Source: Myxococcales bacterium
GTDB lineage: Bacteria > Myxococcota > UBA4151
Reading direction: 5' to 3'
NCBI GenBank assembly: GCA_002722845.1
Contig: PBND01000076.1
Span: 1 to 64,000 of the forward strand
Length of the DNA: 64,000 bases
In this document: piece after piece, positions 25,273-32,779 of the stretch
Position numbering within the stretch: position 1 is the stretch's first letter
Layout of the letters: each line of letters begins with the position of its first letter
Program-made: the position numbers and the translations under genes
Notes under the pieces: model-generated
Databases searched by the model: none
Told to the model about the DNA's origin: nothing
The model's input: the letters and a program-made list of their open reading frames with translations, nothing else

Positions 25273-26424
25273 CTAGAGGCGTTCGATGATGGTGACATTG
25301 GCCTGCCCACCACCTTCACACATGGTTTGAAGGCCGTAGCGACCGCCACACCGCTCCAACTCGTGGAGGAGGGTGATCATGAGTCGAGCACCGGTTGCAC
25401 CTAAAGGGTGACCCAGCGCAATGGCGCCGCCGTTCACATTCACCTTCTCCATGTCCGCACCGGTCTCCTTCGCCCAGGCCATGGGCACACTGGCAAAGGC
25501 TTCGTTGATTTCGATGCGGTCCATTTGGTCGAGGCTCATGCCGCTGCGTTTCAGTGCGTATTCGGTGGCCGGAATGGGGGCGGTCAGCATGATGATCGGA
25601 TCATCACCCCGGACGCTCATGTGGTGGACTCGAGCGCGCGGCTGAAGTCGGTGATCTTTCACCGCCTGCTCGCTGGCGATCAAAAGAGCAGCGCTGCCAT
25701 CACTGATCTGGGAGCTGGTGGCCGCGGTGATGCGCCCGTCGTCCATAATGGTCTTCAACTCGGCGAGCTTTTCGACGGTGGAGCCGGACCGTGGTCCTTC
25801 GTCTTTGTCCAGTCCGTTCAAGGGGGCAATCTCCCGATCGAAGCGGCCCTCCGCTTGGGCTTGAAGAGCGCGGCGATGGCTCTCAAGACCAAAGCGGTCC
25901 ATGTCCTCACGGCTCAGATCCCACTGTTTTGCGATCGCCTCGGCGCCGAGAAACTGGCTGACGGGATGGGTGCCAAAGCGAGCAACCCAGCCTTCCGAGG
26001 TCGTAAAGGGGTCGGGCAAGCCAAACTGTTTCGCCGCCTGCCAACTGGCACCGATGGGGATCATGCTCATATTTTGAACGCCACCGGCGATGACCAGATC
26101 CTGAGTGCCGCTCATGACCCCCTGAGCAGCAAAGTGAATTGCTTGTTGGGAACTGCCACATTGCCGGTCCACGGTGGTTCCGGGCACGTGGAGGGGGAGC
26201 CCGGCCGCCAGGGCGCACGTTCGGGCGATATCACCGGCTTGGGGGCCGAGGGTGTCGAGACAGCCAAAGACCACGTCATCGATGGCGCCGGGATCAAAGT
26301 CTTGGCGATCCATCAAACTTCGGATCGCGTGGGCACCTAAGTCAGCGGGATGCATCTCCGCCAAACTGCCCCGCCTTTTGCCCACGGGGCTGCGGATGGC
26401 ATCGATGATGTAGGCTTCAGGCAT
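25273..26424 (-). CDS. fadA6: Acetyl-CoA acyltransferase (thiolase), FadA6-like
   Basis: Thiolytic cleavage of a 3-ketoacyl-CoA. The ATG at 26424 gives 383 residues starting MPEAYIIDAIRSPVGKR. Catalytic Cys lies in TVDRQCGSSQQAI, with C-terminal 'NVNGGAIALGHPLGATGAR' (His) and 'CEGGGQANVTI' (second Cys). Sequence and context match mycobacterial FadA6, the thiolase of the last steroid rings (as recalled, not searched). It overlaps the upstream acyl-CoA dehydrogenase by 8 bp. Confidence 0.9.
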   Translation of the reverse strand: MPEAYIIDAIRSPVGKRRGSLAEMHPADLGAHAIRSLMDRQDFDPGAIDDVVFGCLDTLGPQAGDIARTCALAAGLPLHVPGTTVDRQCGSSQQAIHFAAQGVMSGTQDLVIAGGVQNMSMIPIGASWQAAKQFGLPDPFTTSEGWVARFGTHPVSQFLGAEAIAKQWDLSREDMDRFGLESHRRALQAQAEGRFDREIAPLNGLDKDEGPRSGSTVEKLAELKTIMDDGRITAATSSQISDGSAALLIASEQAVKDHRLQPRARVHHMSVRGDDPIIMLTAPIPATEYALKRSGMSLDQMDRIEINEAFASVPMAWAKETGADMEKVNVNGGAIALGHPLGATGARLMITLLHELERCGGRYGLQTMCEGGGQANVTIIERL

Positions 26425-27388
26425 GATGGGGCTCCTCGAAAAGGGTGTGGGCGAGCTCCTGGCGCAGTCGATGGGGATCGCCCCATGTGGCTGCAAGAGC
26501 CCAGGCTCGTTTCAGGTAGAGTTGGAGGTCGACTTCAAAGCTGTAGCCCATGGCACCATGGACCTGCAGGCTGGTGCGGCAGGCGAGGCGAGCGGCTTCA
26601 CTGAGTTCCGCTTTTGCCATCGTCACGGCTCGTCGTGCTTCGCTGTGGTCCTCGCTGAGCAGCCAGGCTGCTCGGTACAAGAGCGATTCTGCAAAGAGCA
26701 GTTCCTTGGCCACATCCACCAAGGGATGACTCACCGCCTGAAAGCGACCAATGGGGCGACCGAACTGATGGCGTTGGGACACATAATCCTGGCTGAGGGT
26801 GAGCAAGCGTCTGCTCAGGCCCAGCAACTGGGCGGCCGCATAGAGTCGACCGTGGTCGATCAGTCGTTGCGGGTCATGGTCGAGTTCGTCGTGGTGGGAA
26901 GCAGAGACCGCATACAGATGGCGCGCTTGATCGACACTCTCTTGCCGCTGCATTTCGCAATCGGCACGCTGGAAGTGGATGAGGCGCTCCGGCGCCGCAT
27001 AGAGAAAATCCTGAGCGCTTTCTGCATGGAGAAAGAGCGGATGTTCATCGCTCGCGACGCTGACCAGAAGATCGCCTGATGCGAGCCCCTCACTGGGCAA
27101 GAAGGTCCCGGCGAGAGCAGCCTCCAAAAAGGGTTCAGGACAGCCGAAAAAGCCGGCCTCCTCTTGCAAGCGGCACATCTCTAAAGGCCCAAGACCGAGG
27201 CCTCCCTGTGCTTCCGGGACCACGACGGCGAGCATGCCTTGTTCCGCCAGGGCTTGGTAGAGCCCAGGCACTCGCCCGGTGCCGTCCTGCCAACTGGTCC
27301 GCAGTGCTTCTGGGCTGCAGTGGCGGGCAAAGAGATCTCTCGCAGCCGATGCCAGGGCATCTTGCTCCTCGGTGAAGGCGAACTTCAT
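26417..27388 (-). CDS. Acyl-CoA dehydrogenase family protein (short, FadE32-like)
   Basis: A 323-residue member, shorter than the usual ~385, as for the small subunits of heterotetrameric steroid acyl-CoA dehydrogenases. The FAD/tetramer signature 'YVSQRHQFGRPIGRFQAV' is present, and 'SLQVHGAMGYSFEVDLQLYLKRA' matches the C-terminal domain. The middle beta domain is compact. It overlaps a full-length dehydrogenase gene by 4 bp, supporting an alpha2-beta2 pair such as FadE31-FadE32. Substrate is probably a ring-opened C/D-ring CoA ester. Confidence 0.82.
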   Translation of the reverse strand: MKFAFTEEQDALASAARDLFARHCSPEALRTSWQDGTGRVPGLYQALAEQGMLAVVVPEAQGGLGLGPLEMCRLQEEAGFFGCPEPFLEAALAGTFLPSEGLASGDLLVSVASDEHPLFLHAESAQDFLYAAPERLIHFQRADCEMQRQESVDQARHLYAVSASHHDELDHDPQRLIDHGRLYAAAQLLGLSRRLLTLSQDYVSQRHQFGRPIGRFQAVSHPLVDVAKELLFAESLLYRAAWLLSEDHSEARRAVTMAKAELSEAARLACRTSLQVHGAMGYSFEVDLQLYLKRAWALAATWGDPHRLRQELAHTLFEEPHHA

Positions 27389-28542
27389 CGCTGCCCTCCC
27401 AAGCCAAGGCCTCGTTTCGCATAGACGTTTCGCTGAATCTCATTGGTACCGGCATAGATGGGGCCGGCGAGCGCAAACTGATAACCATCCATCCACCGGC
27501 CGGCTTCCTCTGCAAGGGGGCCCGCCGTCAGTTCGGCCCGTGTCTCCAACAGCTCCAAAGCGAGTTGATGCATCTCCACATCCAACTCGCTCCAAAAGAT
27601 TTTGTTGAGACTCGACTCGACCCCCGGGTCGTCTCCAGCATCCATGCGCGCCGCAAATCGGTAGGTGGTGGCCCGATAGCTGTGGGCTCGGATCCAACAG
27701 CGGGTGATGCGATCGGCGAGGGCGCCTTGATCGGGCTGTCCAACCCGCTTGAAGAGCTCGACCAAGCGCTGGGCCGTGGCCAGGAAGCGACCGGGGCTTC
27801 TCAGGCTCAACCCCCGCTCCGTGTTGGTGGTCGCCATGGCAACGTTCCAGCCTTCACCGACCCGTCCGACCACATTTTCATCGGGCACAAAGAGCCCATC
27901 CAAGAAGACTTCAGCAAAGCCATCGTCACCGTCGAGGCGACGGAAGGGCCGGACGGTGACCCCCTCGCCCTGCAGGGGAAAGAGGAAGTAGGTCAGACCG
28001 TGGTGGCGTTCGCTGTCTGGATCGCTGCGAAAAGGTCCAAAGGCCCCATCGCAGAAGGCGCCCCGAGTGCACCAGGTCTTCTGACCGCTCAGTCGCCAAC
28101 CGCCGTCCACCTTCTCCGCCTTGCTTCTCAGTGCGGCGAGATCGCTGCCGGCACCGGGCTCACTCCAAGCCTGGGCCCAGAGCGTTTCTGCCTTCGCCAT
28201 GGCCGGTAAGAGCCGAGATTTTTGTTCCTCGCTGCCGAAGGCGAAGAGGGTAGGCGCCAGCAAGAAGATGCCATTTTGGGTGATGCGTTGTGGGCATTCG
28301 AGGCCCCAGTATTCCTCTTCAAAGATGAGCCATTGAATCAGGCTGGCGCCTCGACCTCCATAGATCTCGGGCCAGCTGACCGCGGAGAGTCCGGCGGACG
28401 CGAGCTTTTGCTCCCAGGGCCGATGGGCCTCGAAGCCTTCTGTCGTATCACCGCTGGGCAAGTGTCCCGGGTGGTTGTTGAGCAACCAGGCACGGACCTC
28501 CTGACGAAAAGCCTGGTCCTCGGGGCGAAAGCGCAAGTCCAC
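27385..28542 (-). CDS. Acyl-CoA dehydrogenase (full length, FadE31-like)
   Basis: A 385-residue flavoenzyme with a GTG start abutting the crotonase stop codon. Family blocks: 'WAQAWSEPGAGSDLAALRSK', 'WRLSGQKTWCTRGAFCDGAF', 'YAGTNEIQRNVYAKRGLGLG' at the C-terminus. It is the larger partner of the adjacent short dehydrogenase. Its position within the ipd operon points to beta-oxidation of the C/D-ring products. Which mycobacterial FadE it matches best cannot be fixed by eye. Confidence 0.85.
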   Translation of the reverse strand: MDLRFRPEDQAFRQEVRAWLLNNHPGHLPSGDTTEGFEAHRPWEQKLASAGLSAVSWPEIYGGRGASLIQWLIFEEEYWGLECPQRITQNGIFLLAPTLFAFGSEEQKSRLLPAMAKAETLWAQAWSEPGAGSDLAALRSKAEKVDGGWRLSGQKTWCTRGAFCDGAFGPFRSDPDSERHHGLTYFLFPLQGEGVTVRPFRRLDGDDGFAEVFLDGLFVPDENVVGRVGEGWNVAMATTNTERGLSLRSPGRFLATAQRLVELFKRVGQPDQGALADRITRCWIRAHSYRATTYRFAARMDAGDDPGVESSLNKIFWSELDVEMHQLALELLETRAELTAGPLAEEAGRWMDGYQFALAGPIYAGTNEIQRNVYAKRGLGLGGQR

Positions 28543-29373
28543 TTAGTCGTCCTTCATGCTCTTGGCGTCATGGCCGGCCAGGTGATCTGAACTGCTCAGT
28601 GCGTTGTGGGCATGGGCTAAATGGTGAAGTCCGAAGGTGGCATCCATAACATCCTGTCGGCCCATTCGGTTCTCAGCCTGGTTGATGGCCTTCTTGGTCA
28701 GCGCCAAGGCAAAGCGGGGCATTTTGGCGATGCGCTCGGCCAACTCTTGGGTGCTGCTCACGAGTTCGTCCCGGCTCACCACTCGATTGACCATGCCCCA
28801 GGCTTCGGCCTGCTTCGAATCGATCCGGGCCCCGGTGTAGAGAAACTCTCGGGCCCTGCGGCTACCCAACTCGTGCACATGGGCGAAGTACTCCACGCCC
28901 GGGATGCCCATGCGTACCACCGGGTCGCTAAACACGGCATCGTCCGAACACACGATGAGGTCGCAGCACCAGGCCAGCATCAAGCCGCCGGCGATGCAGG
29001 CCCCTTGGACCGAAGCGATCATGGGTTTGGGGAGTTCCCGCCACCGCTGGCACATGCCCAGGTACAGTTCCTGCTCCCGGGCAAAAAGATTCTCGGCGCC
29101 GCCTTTGTCCTCATGGGGGTACCAAGTGGTGGCAATGCGCTCGAAGTCCTTGTGGATGTCCCGTTGCTCGGTGCCGATGTCATGACCGCCGCTGAAGTGT
29201 TTGCCGCTTCCTGCCAGCACGATGACCTTGATCTCGTCATCGTCGACCGCTCGCCGAAAGGCTTCATCCATCGCTCGCGTCATGGCGGCAGTCTGCGCAT
29301 TGGCTGCATCGGGGCGATTCATAGTGACCCAGGCCACGGGGCCTCGCTGTTCGTAGACCACCCAATTCGTCAT
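28543..29373 (-). CDS. Enoyl-CoA hydratase/isomerase (crotonase) family protein
   Basis: A 276-residue crotonase. The oxyanion-hole loops are 'VLAGSGKHFSGGHDIG' and 'QGACIAGGLMLAWCCDLIV'; 'SDPVVRMGIPGVEYFAHV' follows. The extra segment 'TWYPHEDKGGAENLFAREQE' after the first loop is shared with a set of actinobacterial hydratases of steroid and lipid catabolism. ATGA overlap with ipdC. It probably hydrates an enoyl-CoA in C/D-ring breakdown. Confidence 0.85.
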   Translation of the reverse strand: MTNWVVYEQRGPVAWVTMNRPDAANAQTAAMTRAMDEAFRRAVDDDEIKVIVLAGSGKHFSGGHDIGTEQRDIHKDFERIATTWYPHEDKGGAENLFAREQELYLGMCQRWRELPKPMIASVQGACIAGGLMLAWCCDLIVCSDDAVFSDPVVRMGIPGVEYFAHVHELGSRRAREFLYTGARIDSKQAEAWGMVNRVVSRDELVSSTQELAERIAKMPRFALALTKKAINQAENRMGRQDVMDATFGLHHLAHAHNALSSSDHLAGHDAKSMKDD

Positions 29374-30443
29374 GGGGGACCCCCTTCCCTCGCAAATGTA
29401 TTGAGGACGTCCTCGGCCTCTTGGCTGATCTGTGTGAGCAGCTGCGCGACGCTCGGCACGTGGTCGATCGCGCCACAGACCTGCCCGGTCGGCATGATGC
29501 CCACGTCCGTTTGACCGTCGGCCATGGTGGCTTTCGTGAGCATGGGCGCATTGGCGGCCATCATCACTTGGCTCATGGTGAGACCGTGCCGCCCCCGCAT
29601 GCTGATCCCGGCCTTAAGCAGGCTCCAGATCGAGTTGCCGGTGAGTTTTTTAAATGCCCAGGCCGATCGCAGGGTGAGCAGTAATCGGCGAATTGATCCG
29701 GCGTTTTCAAGACCACGTACAAAAGCGGTGTTCAGGACCCGCTGGGGATGCCCGTCGATGGCTCGAGTGACCAGAGTATCGGTCACCGAAGCCTGCAGAT
29801 AGCGATCCTGAATCGGTGCTGAAGCCAGACTCTCTTGGGTCATGAGAAAGCGCGTTCCCATCGCAATGCCGCTGGCACCCCAGGCCAGGGCAGCCACCAG
29901 GCCACGACCATCCTTAAAGCCGCCGGCTGCAAGCACGGGGATGTCCACAGCCCCCACCACTTGGGGCAGGAGAATGCTGGTGGGGATCCGGCCGGTGTGA
30001 CCGCCCCCCTCTTGGCCTTGGGCGATGACCGCATCAACGCCCCACGCAGCCACTTTTTCTGCGTGCCGTGGTGCTCCCACCGTCGGCATGACCAAAACCC
30101 CCGCTTCTTTGAGTCGCTGCACATGGGCTTCTTTGGGCGCGGCGGCAAAGCTCACCAGCCGGACCTTCCGCTCGATGAGGATGTCGATGCGCTCCATGGC
30201 ATCGGGGGTATCGCTGCGGATGTTGACGCCAAACGGCTTGTTGGTCTTGCCAAGTAAAGCATCGACGGCCGCCTCCATCTCCCCCATGCTCAGGGTGGCG
30301 GCTGCTAAGATACCCAGGCCTCCAGCCTCGCTGGTTGCCGCAGTGAGCTCGACGCCGCTGACCCATCCCATCCCGGTTTGTACAATGGGTTTCTCGATAC
30401 CGACGAGTCGACAGAAGTCCGTCTTGAGAGCCGGGTGGTTCAT
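29370..30443 (-). CDS. ipdC: IpdC-like flavin-dependent enoyl-CoA enzyme (nitronate monooxygenase fold)
   Basis: A 357-residue TIM-barrel flavoprotein. It starts with 'TDFCRLVGIEKPIVQTGMGW' and carries 'EAGGLGILAAATLSMGE' and the FMN-binding 'AQGQEGGGHTGRIPTS'. Annotation pipelines would call it nitronate monooxygenase. Its place directly after ipdB, in the same order as Mycobacterium tuberculosis echA20-ipdA-ipdB-ipdC, supports IpdC, which introduces a ring double bond before ring opening. 4-bp overlaps on both sides. Confidence 0.85.
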   Translation of the reverse strand: MNHPALKTDFCRLVGIEKPIVQTGMGWVSGVELTAATSEAGGLGILAAATLSMGEMEAAVDALLGKTNKPFGVNIRSDTPDAMERIDILIERKVRLVSFAAAPKEAHVQRLKEAGVLVMPTVGAPRHAEKVAAWGVDAVIAQGQEGGGHTGRIPTSILLPQVVGAVDIPVLAAGGFKDGRGLVAALAWGASGIAMGTRFLMTQESLASAPIQDRYLQASVTDTLVTRAIDGHPQRVLNTAFVRGLENAGSIRRLLLTLRSAWAFKKLTGNSIWSLLKAGISMRGRHGLTMSQVMMAANAPMLTKATMADGQTDVGIMPTGQVCGAIDHVPSVAQLLTQISQEAEDVLNTFAREGGPP

Positions 30444-31135
30444 GCCTCCCTCCGTAGCCAGTGGAGGATCTCAGCCGGTGGGTCTGGCATGACGGCCAAT
30501 TGGTCTGAGACGACAAGTTCAAAGCCTGTCTGTTCGTGGACGAAAGCGAGATCGGTTTCCCCTTGGATCTGGACCAGCCGTAGGCTCTTTTGAGGCCCGC
30601 CGAAGTCCAAGACCCCCAGATTGGTCACCACGCGGTAGAGATCGAAGAAGCGTCGATTGGCTGGCCCCAAGGCCTCAGCGTGATTGGTACCCACCCCGCT
30701 GACGACATCCACCGTGTCCACAAAGACTCGAGTGCTGTGCTTGGGAACCCAGTAACTGGTGCGGTGGTTCATGGTGTTCCCGGGGGCCCCCCGAACCCCT
30801 AGCAACTGGACCTTGGGTTGGGGGTGGGGGCCGATGCAGCTGATGTTCTGGTTGCCAAAGCGATCCAGTTGACTGGCACCCATAAGGACGTGGCGTTTGC
30901 CATTCCACAAGGTTTCGAAAACCCGGGCGTAGTTCATCGGGCCCTCGATGGCGCCGGCCCCATCGATCAAGTGTGCGACCCCATCACTCAACATGAGATC
31001 AGGGTTGAGAAACCGCCGGCAAAGACGGGCTGCTTTTTGGGGCTCGGGGCCCATGGGGCTGGCAAGAATCTCGCCATCGTCGGCAAAAAGCTGGGCGAGG
31101 GCCCAAAGGCAACGTTCCTCGGCGGTCGCGGTCAT
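30440..31135 (-). CDS. ipdB: IpdB: beta subunit of the CoA-transferase-fold COCHEA-CoA hydrolase
   Basis: A 231-residue subunit. The ATG at 31135 overlaps the ipdA stop (ATGA) and gives MTATAEERCLWALAQLF. Blocks: 'GEILASPMGPEPQKAARL', 'HVLMGASQLDRFGNQNISCIG' and 'LGVRGAPGNTMNHRTSYWVP', as in CoA-transferase family I beta chains. With IpdA it hydrolyses the last carbocyclic ring (ring C) of the steroid nucleus in Actinobacteria and Proteobacteria. Assignment rests on the IpdA neighbour and conserved gene order. Confidence 0.9.
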   Translation of the reverse strand: MTATAEERCLWALAQLFADDGEILASPMGPEPQKAARLCRRFLNPDLMLSDGVAHLIDGAGAIEGPMNYARVFETLWNGKRHVLMGASQLDRFGNQNISCIGPHPQPKVQLLGVRGAPGNTMNHRTSYWVPKHSTRVFVDTVDVVSGVGTNHAEALGPANRRFFDLYRVVTNLGVLDFGGPQKSLRLVQIQGETDLAFVHEQTGFELVVSDQLAVMPDPPAEILHWLRREA

Positions 31136-31938
31136 GACAGACTCGCCAGGGCAGCAGCCAAGGGGTCTTCGGCGCCCACGGCGGCCGCGTACGCGGCCTG
31201 TGCGCTCTCGTCTCGAGGGTAGTCGGGTAAGCACTCGGTGAAGCCTGCGCCGCCCGGTACCTCGACGACACCTGTCACCTGCATTCGGGGAATCAGAATG
31301 CGGTCGACCGACCCTTCTGTGGGAAAGTCAGCCGTGTCGATGAGGCGCTCCGTGCTCAGAAAGACCTGCTGCGCTGCCCGGGCGAAGAGCTCGTCGAAGA
31401 AGGGATCCGGGCTGAGGATCTGCCCATTGCCGCCCACATCGGCCCGGTGCACGTGCAGAAGAGCTGCGTCCAAAGGCAGGGCCGGGACGGCGAGTAACGC
31501 TTCACCATCTTCGTAGGGGCTTGTGACGGTTTTGAGGTCTGGGTTGAGGGCGATCACCGAACTTCCAAGGCCGGCTCGGGTCGGTGTAAACGGCAGGCGG
31601 CGCGATGCGGCCTCAAGACCGAGAACCATCATACCCTCATCCCACTCTCGCACTTGGATTTCGCCCCGTTGTCTCGCCCGACGAAAGAAGGGCTCCAGGG
31701 GGATGGAATCCAGGCTGACAAAGCCATAGACCGCCTTACGGACCTTGCCGGCGGCACAGAGGAGTCCGAGATCGGGGCCGGCGAAACTGACGACGGTCAA
31801 ATCTGTCACCGAGCTCTCGGCGAGGGCTTTCACCAGAGCCATCGGTTTGCGGCGACTACCCCAACCACCGATGCCCAGGGTCATCCCGCTTTCGAGTTTT
31901 CCGATCACCTCGGCGACAGTGCAGCGTTTGTCAGCCAT
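31132..31938 (-). CDS. ipdA: IpdA: alpha subunit of the CoA-transferase-fold COCHEA-CoA hydrolase
   Basis: A 268-residue subunit. The start MADKRCTVAEVIGKL at 31938 is preferred, overlapping the echA20 end by 8 bp. 'MTLGIGGWGSRRKPMALVKA' is the CoA-binding entry seen in CoA-transferase alpha chains, with the Gly-Trp-Gly form found in IpdA. 'DAALLHVHRADVGGNGQI' is the second conserved block. It works as a heterodimer with IpdB on COCHEA-CoA, opening ring C. Residues beyond ~200 follow the family pattern to the end. Confidence 0.92.
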   Translation of the reverse strand: MADKRCTVAEVIGKLESGMTLGIGGWGSRRKPMALVKALAESSVTDLTVVSFAGPDLGLLCAAGKVRKAVYGFVSLDSIPLEPFFRRARQRGEIQVREWDEGMMVLGLEAASRRLPFTPTRAGLGSSVIALNPDLKTVTSPYEDGEALLAVPALPLDAALLHVHRADVGGNGQILSPDPFFDELFARAAQQVFLSTERLIDTADFPTEGSVDRILIPRMQVTGVVEVPGGAGFTECLPDYPRDESAQAAYAAAVGAEDPLAAALASLS

Positions 31939-32698
31939 CTTCGTCGCCGAACTCTGCGTGGCGACCTTCGACAAAGGCCTGGCGGGCCTCATCGGCCACC
32001 CCATCCAAGTTGAGTTCGAAGGTGAAACCCTGTTCGAAACGGTAGGAGCGGTTCACGTCCACCGGGTCGATACCGTTGAGGCACTGCTTGGCGGCCCGAA
32101 TCACTTTGGGGCTCTTTTCAGCAATCTCCCGGGCCAACTCCCAGGCTGCGCCCATCAGCTCGTCTTCAGGCACCACCTGATAGACCGAACCATAACTTTT
32201 CAGTTCTTCGGCGGTGACGGTGGTGGCCGTATAGACCATCGCTCGAAGTTTGTGGGCGGGCACCAGGCGAGCAAGGTGAGTGGCTGCACCCAAAGCACCC
32301 CGATCCACCTCCGGCAGGCCGAACTCCGTACCCTCGCCGGCGATAATAATATCTGCATTGCCCACCAGTCCCATGCCGCCGCCCAAGCAGTAGTTGTGGA
32401 CGGCAGCGATGACCGGAACCTCACATTCGTAGACAGCCTTGAAGGCCGCGTAGCAGCCCCGATTGGCGTTAAGGAGCGCCCTAAACCCTGGGGTGGTCTG
32501 CATCTCCTTGATGTCCACCCCCGCATTAAAGCCCCGCCCGGCAGCCGCTAGAATCAGTGCACGGATCTCGGGATCTCGACCCAGTTCGGTAATCTGGTCG
32601 GCGAGCGAGAACCAATCGTCCACCTTCAAGGCATTCACCGGGGGAAGATCGACAACGACCTCGGCGATACCTTCAAGGACACGGCGTTGGATCGGCAT
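31931..32698 (-). CDS. echA20: EchA20-like ring-D hydrolase (crotonase family)
   Basis: A 255-residue crotonase that in M. tuberculosis hydrolyses the last five-membered ring of HIEC-CoA. The ATG at 32698 gives MPIQRRVLEGIAEVVVD. Family-specific blocks: 'GRGFNAGVDIKEMQTTPGFR', 'ANRGCYAAFKAVYECEVPVI', 'FGLPEVDRGALGAATHLARL' and 'YRFEQGFTFELNLDGVADEA'. These agree closely with my memory of Rv3550. It is the first gene of the ipd operon, 30 bp from the KstR-type operator and divergent from fadD3. Confidence 0.93.
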   Translation of the reverse strand: MPIQRRVLEGIAEVVVDLPPVNALKVDDWFSLADQITELGRDPEIRALILAAAGRGFNAGVDIKEMQTTPGFRALLNANRGCYAAFKAVYECEVPVIAAVHNYCLGGGMGLVGNADIIIAGEGTEFGLPEVDRGALGAATHLARLVPAHKLRAMVYTATTVTAEELKSYGSVYQVVPEDELMGAAWELAREIAEKSPKVIRAAKQCLNGIDPVDVNRSYRFEQGFTFELNLDGVADEARQAFVEGRHAEFGDEDG

Positions 32699-32728
32699 GG
32701 GCGGTCTCCGGGGGCTAGCAGAACGAAG

Positions 32729-32742
32729 TGAAACGTGTTTCA
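32729..32742. promoter_or_regulatory. KstR-type operator, ipd operon / fadD3 divergent promoter
   Basis: TGAAACGTGTTTCA: perfect TGAAAC/GTTTCA half-sites around a GT spacer. It matches the KstR consensus TnnAACnnGTTnnA at every fixed position. It is the only such site in the 81-bp space between echA20 and fadD3, so one dimer could control both directions. Confidence 0.8.
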
Positions 32743-32779
32743 GTTTGGCGGTCAACCCGGCGCCTGGAGGCCGAAGCGT

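Noticed and set aside
25408-26340. Long open frame on the plus strand opposite the thiolase gene (310 codons)
   Set aside because: It is the antisense shadow of fadA6 in high-GC DNA; the product matches no family and the thiolase motifs are unambiguous.
28621-29514. Long open frame on the plus strand opposite the crotonase gene
   Set aside because: Antisense shadow; the crotonase frame has full family motifs and operon overlaps.
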